Shown here: positions 56,644 through 64,000 of the stretch, piece after piece
How positions within the stretch are numbered: the stretch's first letter is position 1
Layout: every line of letters starts with the position of its first letter
Assembly (NCBI GenBank): GCA_009363875.1
Contig: CM018693.1
Coordinates: 109,880,362 to 109,944,361 of the forward strand
Direction: 5' to 3'
DNA: 64,000 nt
DNA from: Mikania micrantha
Lineage: Eukaryota; Streptophyta; Magnoliopsida; Asterales; Asteraceae
Position numbers and translations under genes: made by a program
The notes under the pieces: generated by a model
What the model was told of the DNA's origin: nothing
What the model saw: the letters and a program-made list of their open reading frames with translations, nothing else
Databases searched by the model: none

Positions 56644-57731
56644 TGTAACACCCAAACTTTACACACGATTACACGTGTCCCATTTTTAGGTCCCAAATTA
56701 AACTTTATCGTAAATTATGTTCGGAAGCGTGAAATTGACATTTCATAAGTTAAACACACTTAATTTCAATCATTTACATTTTTTATTTATAAAACTAGTG
56801 TGCTTAAGTTTATTACCACCAAAGATTTACATAACGTTTGGCTCTTCTTCACAATGTGCCCGATCTGATCGCCCGATGCATATCTATCTTTAACCTGTAA
56901 CATCACATATAAGGTCACAATTAGTTCGTTAGAACTAAGTAAGTAACCCCTCCCCAAATTTCCCACAACTCATTTAAGCACATCCACATACATATCATAT
57001 GGATGTTAATCAAGTTTAGATAATAATATATCATATTCCAACATCAACTTGCACACAACACACATTGTGCATTTATTTCCCTTAATGGGACATTTTGACA
57101 AATATGATTATATTATCTAATCCAACTTTACCACCAGCACCTCTGGCTAATTAAAACACCATATATATGAATATATAATTATTGGCTCAACCAATTACCC
57201 ACACACCTGTGGTTTCAACAATTCAGTTTCCGGATTAACCGGTTATCCACACATTTGTGGTATCATACATATATATTACATCTAAGATGTTCACCCACCG
57301 GTACTTCCATCTAGACAATTGCCAGCACATCTGGCTATCCACCAATGTGGAGTCATACATATTAAGTCTAAGATGTTCACCCACCGGTACTTCCATCTAG
57401 ACAATTGCCAGCACCTCTGGCTATCCACCATTTGTTCACACACCTTGTGAAATCCAAAACATGCGCTTTACCAATCCAACATCTACACATTCGTAGATCA
57501 CCACACGTTCACACACCGTGTGACTTATGTAGCCATAATAACCACCATCATGACCACGGCATGTTCACACACATTGTGAATCATGCAGCAAACATAACCA
57601 CTATCACGACCACGGCATGTTCACACACCTTGTGAATCATGCAGCAACGATAACCACAATCATAATCACGGCATGTTCACACACACTGTGAATCATGCAG
57701 CAACAATAACCACAATCACGATAACGGCATG

Positions 57732-58290
57732 TTCACACACCTTGTGAATCTATTACATTGGAATTACATGTCTTATGTTCACACACCTTGTGAATCAGCA
57801 TGCACATTTCCAATCCACCATTTGTTCACACACCTTGTGAATCTATTACATTAGAATTACATGTCTTATGTTCACACACCTTGTGAATCAGCATGCACAT
57901 TTCCAATCCACCATTTGTTCACATACCTTGTGAATCTATTACATTGGAATTACATGTCTTATGTTCACACACCTTGTGAATCAGCATGCACATTTCCAAT
58001 CCACCATTTGTTCACATACCTTGTGAATCTATTACATTGGAATTACATGTCTTATGTTCACACACCTTGTGAATCAGCATGCACATTTCCAATCCACCAT
58101 TTGTTCACACACCTTGTGAATCAATTACATTGGAATTGCAAGTTTTTATGTTCACACACCTTGTGAATCCAAACATGCACATTACCAATTCAACATTTGT
58201 TCACACACCTTGTGAATCAATTACATTGGAATTGCAAGTTTTATGTTCACACACCTTGTGAATCCAAACATGCACATTACCAATTCAACC
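57732..58290. repeat. 93-bp minisatellite, six units
   Basis: Each unit holds two copies of TTCACACACCTTGTGAATC, itself an imperfect palindrome, with spacers TATTACATTGGAATTACATG and AGCATGCACATTTCCAATCC. More diverged units extend left to about 57430. Open frames here are repeat artefacts. Confidence 0.93.
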
Positions 58291-59421
58291 TCTACGCATT
58301 CATAGATCACCACATGTTCACACACACTGTGAATCATGCAACAATAATAACCACAATCATTTATATAAACACCAAAATCATATTGATTAATCCCCGGTTC
58401 ATCCGGTTATTCCAATGCAAATATATTGCATACACGTTTCTCATAGAAACACCACAACACAAACTAAAGGATTTCTCATCCATTAGTTTCAATCACATAT
58501 CAGGCACACAAGTAGACTCATTTTACTTCTTATATGTAATGTTACAGTAAGTTGGGTAACTTACCTGGTTCAAACGGTTGTTCACTTGCTACAACCTCTT
58601 TTCCACCTCTGTGAATTGTCACTTGACGTTCACCACCAACACCTAGTTGCATATTCACACATATACAACTATATTCAATACATATAACACATACAATCAA
58701 GTTCAACTCACTTGACTGGTTTGACTTTCTCAAGGTCAACTTATCACATAATTGACTCTATCTTACTATATTTAGTAAGTATTAGTCAATTAATCATATC
58801 CCATGCCTTCCTTAGGCATTCCATCAAATAATTGATGTTCATTATATTAGTTATGATCTCAATCACTTCTTTTAATCAAAATTCATTTATGATCATAACT
58901 GTTAATAATTTTTAACATCAATTCATCAAAATCATCATTTAACCCATGGATCATAATCCATATATATTTCAAAACAACAATTTACCCATCCTACTAGTTA
59001 TCCCACCATGATATGGGTTTCATAACAACCGGACATTATCCCGGCTTTAAAACGAAGATTTCACCAACCAAATATCAACTTCTTCGTTTCTAACAATCCC
59101 TAGTTATCAACTAGGCAATAATCAATACCCATAATCATAGTAATATATTTAAAACTAAATTTAATCCACAAAATATCAAACTAGTAGGAGAGATCGAATC
59201 GTTACCTCTTTGAACGAAGTTCTCGGATGAAAACGACGATCAGGAGTGATATAATCAAACCCTAGTTCGATCCGAACATCTGGATGGCTTCAAAACACTG
59301 ATCTAGCAACAAAAAGTTGCTCTGTTCGTCCCCTGGTCGAATTATGATCGAGATTTGAAAAAAATAAATTTTCTTAATTGAATTCTGATAAGATAAAGAA
59401 TCTGTCAAACCGCCACACCCG

Positions 59422-59545
59422 TCGCGTACCGCGAAGGAGGGCTCAAGAGCTCTTCGCGTACCGCGAAGCAATTCGGGATTTCAGATATTTTGGGTGCTTC
59501 GCGTACCGCGAAGGAGCCTTAGAAACATCTTCGCGTACCGCGAAG
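59422..59545. promoter_or_regulatory. Four CTTCGCG-TAC-CGCGAAG palindromes
   Basis: Near-identical 15-17 bp palindromes lie at about 59422, 59452, 59497 and 59529. The block including the spacer AGGGCTCAAGAGCT and AATTCGGGATT is related to 51227-51316 in the family-B LTR. Confidence 0.8.
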
Positions 59546-59739
59546 AGTCTCTTTGTAATTTTCTTCTTTTCGCGATTCCGGCCAATCCGTAACTCCGTTT
59601 CGCGCACGGTTTTCTCCCACGTTCACCATTTCTCACATACTATCAAATTTCAACAATCACAATCGTTATTTTAACGATTATTTAAAATTCGTTCAATTAT
59701 TAAAATCGGTTGTTACAAAAACGTATGCACACATAGAGG

Positions 59740-59886
59740 ATGGGGATGAACAAGATCATGGGAATGAGATCCACCATTGGTTCCATGAGAGACGAACACC
59801 GGGCTCTGGAATTGGCGATTGATGAGAAGCAGAATGAGCTCAAACATAAAGAATCTGAAATTAGAGATATGAAAAACAGCCTCTAA
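59740..59886 (+). pseudogene. Short coiled-coil coding fragment
   Basis: A 48-residue frame, MGMNKIMGMRSTIGSMRDEH then RALELAIDEKQNELKHKESE, ends MKNSL. The second half has strong heptad character. It lies between the solo LTR and the copia LTR with no visible gene structure, so it may be the last exon piece of a captured gene. I do not recognise it. Confidence 0.3.
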
Positions 59887-60145
59887 ACACCACAAAAAAT
59901 CTAGCATGCATCTTCTTCCTCTTTCTTCTTCGACTCTATCACCATTGATGCTTCTACACCCACTGTACAAACTTCAAAAATAAAGGTCCATACGGGCCGT
60001 ATGGCTCCATACGTGTCGTATGGGTGTGTGTCAGAAACGTGATTTAATGTGCCAGTTTTTGTCAGGATTAAAATATCTATACGACCCGTATAGGCCAATA
60101 CGATGATGGGAAAAACACGACCCGGTCACAACGGTAACCAACAAA

Positions 60146-60786
60146 TGCGGAATTATCTTCGTTTGACCAAACTTTCCCAACTCAAATGAACCTATGAGGA
60201 TGCAAACAAATAGAGAATTGTAAAACAATAAAGAACATCAAAATTTTAGCGTGGAAAACCTCTTAAAATGAGAGTAAAAACCACGGGACTACTAGAGCCG
60301 CTTCAAATCCGCTATCACCAAAATTAGAGCAATACAAAATCTTCTCTAGGTACACTAGAGGCATACAATAACCATCATACACTTGGAAACACTAACATCA
60401 AGCATATGGAAACAAATCAAAGACAAAAGGGAGGAAATAACCACAAAAACGTCAGCTGTGAACAGGGGCTCGAAAACCCGACCTCCGGACGTTATTAAAC
60501 AAAACCCACCGTTGGATAAGCTCCCCAGGATGTGACGAAGAAGCTGTAAAAAAATGAAGACGATCCGACGGTTGAAACTCCGGGAAATCAACAGAAAGCG
60601 TGACTGGGTCTAAAAGTGACGAAAATCTTCTTCTCCTCTTTTGTTGGCTGCTGTTCTTTTCTATCTTCCCCCAAAAACCAGCAGCTCATTTTTAACCCTA
60701 AATCCCTTTTATATTTACTTAAAAATACATGGGCCAAAAAAAAACATTTATGGGCCTTTTTCTCATGGGACAAAATTGACCCAACA
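60146..60786 (-). repeat. 3' LTR of the copia element
   Basis: On the minus strand it starts TGTTGGGTCAATTTTG after the polypurine tract AAAGGGAGAGATT. The other end is set at the terminal CA of TTCCGCA and is less certain. It includes the R/U5-type sequence GTGGTTTTTACTCTCATTTT. Confidence 0.7.
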
Positions 60787-60802
60787 AATCTCTCCCTTTG
60801 AC

Positions 60803-62317
60803 CTATGAGAAAGAGCTCGCCATCCCGGCGATTGAGCAACATACCTTCAACTTCTCCCTTGCTAAAGCTTTAGTCAACATATCGGAATAATTACCATCGG
60901 TATGAACTTTATCAAGCTCAAATAACTTGTCTTCAAGAGCATCTCTAATCCAATGATACCTTACATCAATATGTTTTGTTCTTTTGTGAAAAGTAGAGTT
61001 CTTAGCAAGGTGGATAGCACTTTGATTGTCACAAAGAACCACGTAGCGTTGTTGCATAAAGCCAAGCTCTTGCAAAAATCTTTTCAACCACAATAGTTCT
61101 TTGCATGCCTCTGTTGCTGCCAAATACTCAGCATCTGTAGTAGACAAAGCAACACACTTTTGCAATCTAGATTGCCATGACACGGCTCCCCCTGCATAAG
61201 TCATAAAATAACCAGAAGTGGATTTCATGTTGTCTTTATTTCCTGCCATATCAGAATCCGTATAACCAACAAGCATCGGCTCCCCATCCCCAAATGATAA
61301 ACCCAATTTTGAGGTACCACGCATATATCTAAGAATCCACTTAACTGCTTCCCAATGCTTCTTACCCGGATTTGACAGAAACCGACTAACAACACCAACT
61401 GCATAGGCAATGTCAGGCCTGGTACACACCATTGCATACATCAAACTTCCAACTGCTGAGGCATATGGAACCCTATCCATTTCTTCAATCTCTTTCTCAG
61501 AAGAAGGACAATCTTTATCAGTTAGCTTAAAGTTGGGAATAAGAGGTGAACTCACAACTTTAGCATTTGCCATGTTGAATCTGCAAAGCACCCTTTCAAA
61601 GTATTGCTCTTGTGACATGTGTAACTTCTTTGAAGCTCTATCTCTAGTAATCCGAATGCCCAGAATTTGTTTTGCCGGCCCCAAGTCTTTCATAGAAAAA
61701 AAATTGCTCAATTCTTTCTTCAGTTGTAAAATTCTATCTGCATTCTTGCCAACAATCAACATGTCATCAACATAAAATAATAAAATGATGAAATCATCAT
61801 CACCAAACCTCTGAAAGAAAACACAGTGATCTCAAGTAGTCTTCCGGTAGCCTTGCTCCCCCATAACCGACTCAAACTTCTTGTACCACTGTCTAGGTGC
61901 TTGCTTCAACCCATAAAGACTTTTCTGAAGTTTACAGACATAGTCTTCTTTGCCCTTAACCTGAAACCCTTCCGGTTGCTCCATGTAGATTTCCTTATCC
62001 AAGTCACCGTGAAGGAATGCGGTCTTGACATCCATTTGCTCAACCTCAAGATCAAGGCTAGCAGCCAAACCAAGAATAACCCGAATAGAACTCATCTTCA
62101 CGACTGGAGATAAAATCTCATCAAAATCAATACCTTTTCTTTGACTGAACCCTTTGACCACCAATCTAGCCTTGTACCGAGGTCGTGAGGTATGTTCTTC
62201 AGTCTTCAATTTGTAGACCCACTTGTTTTTCAAAGCTCTCTTGCCCTTAGGCAACTTTACCAACTCAAAAGTATTGTTCTCATACAAGGAATTCAACTCA
62301 TCTTGCATGGCTTCAAC
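60803..62317 (-). pseudogene. copia reverse transcriptase and RNase H
   Basis: RT copies element RNA. Visible in order: NKWVYKLKTEEHTSRPRYKA, then VVKGFSQRKGIDF, QMDVKTAFLHGDL, LYGLKQAPRQWYKKF, the catalytic FYVDDMLIV, and RNase H with GYTDSDMAG, STTDAEYLAATEA and KHIDVRYHWIRD. The carboxy end is at 60803. A TGA at 61832-61834 falls between QGYRKTT and DHCVFF. The upstream TGA at 62318-62320 stands where a Trp codon is usual. Otherwise the domain is complete. Confidence 0.92.
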
Positions 62318-62320
62318 TCA

Positions 62321-63613
62321 CTCTCTTTTGTATTCATCTTCCATGGCCTCTGCATAACATTCAGGCTCTCCCCCATCAGTGAGTAAGACATACTCATCGG
62401 CAGAAAAACGGGTGGAAGGATGACGGTCTCGGGTAGACCACCTAAGTGGGATAAATGCAGGCATATCTGGTATTGGTAACTCTGGATTAACAATATCACC
62501 ATTTTCATGTTGTTGATCTACTTGAGTCTCATCTCCACTTTGTGGCTCAGAATGTTGTGGAGGAACCGGATCCAATTCAATAAGATCATCACTATATTGA
62601 GGAACCGCTTGTACCTTCTTAATATCTTTCAAAGTCTGATCTTCCATAAACACAACATCTCGACTTCTTACAAGTTTCTTCAAAACTGGATCATATAACC
62701 TGTACCCAAACTCGTCTTGGCCATAACCAAGGAATATAAATGGCCTAGTCTTCACATCAAGCTTTGATCTTTCATCTTTGGGAATGTGTACAAAAGCTTT
62801 GCATCAAAAGACTCTCAAATGATTGTAAGAAACATCATTGCCTCTCCAAACTCTGTCTGGAACATCAAAAGACATAGGAACACAAGGGGTAAGATTAATA
62901 ACATGTACTGTTGTATTTAAAGCCTCACCCCAAAAAGAATTAGGCAATCATGCATGTGAAAGCAAACATCTAACTCTTTCAGCCAATGTTCTGTTTATCC
63001 GTTCGGCTAAACCATTCAACTGTGGTGTCTTCGGAGGACTCTTTTGGTGTCGAATACCCTTCTCTCTACAATAAGCATCAAAGGGACCAATGTATTCACC
63101 TCCATTATCCGTTCTAATGCACTTAAGCTTCTTCCCAGTTTGTCTTTTCACTAGAGCATGAAACTGCTTAAACACATCAAATACTTGATCTTTAGATTTT
63201 AAAGAATAAACCCAAACCTTCCTTGAGTGATCATCGATGAATGTGACAAAGTATGAACAGCCGCCAAGTGATCTAGTCTTCATAGGACCACATACATCAG
63301 AATGCACCAAATCAAGTATTCTTTCCTTCCTAGAAGGAGAATGACTCTTAAAGGTAACTCTATTTTGCTTACCTTCAAGGCAATGAGAACACTTCTTCAA
63401 ATGAACATCACGCACACCTAACAAGGCATTTCTTTTCAACAATAAAGACATCCCCTTTTCACTCATGTGACCAAGTCTCTTATGCCATAACTCAGTCATA
63501 TCTGTATTCACCAATGAGTGAACTGAATCTTTAGAGATCTTTGGATGCGTCGTGTAGAGCTTTGAAGAACTCATCGGTAGTAGTATTTGCTTCTGCACTG
63601 TCATTACCACCAT
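62321..63613 (-). pseudogene. copia pre-integrase and integrase
   Basis: The pre-integrase HHCC part shows LWHKRLGHMSEKGM and CSHCLEGKQNRVTF. The integrase core has Asp in LVHSDVCGP, Asp in IRTDNGGEY, and Glu in LNGLAERINRTL. A TGA at 62948-62950 interrupts before LPNSFWGEA. Another, at 62804-62806, falls inside RVFGCKAF-type sequence. The C-terminal part (RPFIFLGYGQDEFGYRLYDP, acidic linker, RWSTRDRHPSTRF) follows and leads into RT in the same frame. Confidence 0.92.
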
Positions 63614-64000
63614 CTTTCTTATGGTTGTTCTTTTGATTGTTGTAATTAGCCTTCTTGTTCTCTCTTTTTAGTTGTCTGCAATACCGGACTGTATGCCCTT
63701 TTCTGCCACAATGATAGCACTCAAAATCATCATTTTTTCCTCTTGACTTGCTACGATGCTACCCTTTGTTACTCGGACCTTTACTTTGACTTCTCCCCCT
63801 GCTTTCTGTGACTAAGACATCCGAGTGTGAAGAGGAACCTTCTGACTTTCTTCTCATCTCTTCATTTAAAATACTGCCTTTAGCCAATTCCATAGTAATA
63901 ATACCATTTGCTGCAGAGTTGGACAATGATGTCCTAAAAGTCTCCCAAGAATCCGGTAAAGTACCGAGAAGCCATAAACCTTGTATCTCGTCTTCAAACT
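63600..64000 (-). pseudogene. copia Gag end with zinc knuckle, protease deleted
   Basis: The frame at the window edge gives LWLLGTLPDSWETFRTSLSN and SAANGIITMELAKG, then SRGRSQSKGPSNKG, a TAG, and a perfect CX2CX4HX4C knuckle, CYHCGRKGHTVRYC. A normal element would continue into an aspartic protease. Here the frame reaches EANTTTDEFF and the next recognisable residues are pre-integrase in a different frame, so the protease has been deleted. Particle maturation would need another copy. Confidence 0.88.

Larger units (their letters stand above)
56644..59717 (-). mobile_element. Solo LTR, 3.07 kb, with target duplication
   Basis: It begins TGTAACACCC and ends GGTTGTTACA on the plus strand. AAAAC flanks both sides (56639-56643, 59718-59722). 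There is no primer site, Pol or second LTR, so this is a solo LTR. Minus orientation is inferred from the palindrome cluster near its right end, as in the family-B LTR, and a GGAAGCG-type segment near the left. Confidence 0.82.
60146..64000 (-). mobile_element. Tnt1-like Ty1/copia element, 5' end outside the window
   Basis: On the minus strand: gag end, zinc knuckle, integrase, RT, RNase H, polypurine tract (60787-60799) and 3' LTR (60146-60786). Integrase before RT defines copia. Protease is missing. Pol stays in one frame from 63613 to 60803 except for four nonsense codons, so decay is recent. The 5' part lies beyond 64000. Confidence 0.9.

Noticed and set aside
57861..58166. 101-codon frame with repeated HTPCESACTFPIH words
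   Set aside because: It is a translation of the 93-bp minisatellite.

Overview
This window is nuclear DNA of a higher plant. The evidence is large Ty3/gypsy and Ty1/copia elements primed by initiator tRNA-Met, MITEs, a Helitron-like element, an RTE-type LINE tail, a SINE, chloroplast-derived fragments, and one spliced host gene with a GT-AG intron. An Asteraceae genome is my best guess, from the style of the repeats, but it is not proven. There are no rRNA, tRNA or CRISPR features. Almost everything is mobile DNA, much of it nested, so most protein-coding stretches are broken transposon genes.

Layout. 1-8427: a nearly complete minus-strand gypsy element (Gypsy-1) inserted in an older foldback element (8428-9420). 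9660-11506: an LTR (family A) with a primer site and the start of a gag-like ORF. 12110-17497: a truncated minus-strand gypsy element (family B) with an extra coiled-coil ORF in its leader. 17498-23092: a badly decayed plus-strand gypsy element (Gypsy-2) and its 3' LTR. 23093-24296: a second family-A LTR end. 24297-26060: a truncated plus-strand Gypsy-1 relative, joined to a copia gag/LTR remnant (26061-27105). 27376-27850: a hAT transposase tail.

28667-29160 is the only convincing host gene: two exons, 78 aa, with one membrane segment. 31291-33412 is a PIF/Harbinger element with a 3-bp target duplication that keeps only the Myb-like ORF1. 35829-40318 is a chloroplast ndhH fragment split by a 4.28-kb solo LTR with a perfect 5-bp target duplication. 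40363-41204 is a foldback MITE carrying an RTE LINE 3' end. 41493-41550 is an rbcL scrap and 41752-41913 a SINE-like insertion.

43090-45811 holds three back-to-back foldback elements bounded by TA tracts. 45947-51644 is a family-B element with matching 5-bp target duplications and a large internal deletion. 52353-53652 looks like a Helitron. 53889-55680 is a foldback-type element carrying what looks like a captured piece of the nuclear gene for the chloroplast ferredoxin-thioredoxin reductase variable subunit. 55811-56087 is a Tourist-like MITE. 56644-59717 is another solo LTR with a 5-bp target duplication. 60146-64000 is a minus-strand Tnt1-like copia element running off the window.

The observation I would follow first is that several unrelated LTRs carry clusters of short CpG-containing palindromes near their promoters. 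The words differ between families. One block is shared between two LTR families, and two copies of the same LTR family carry different words at the same place.
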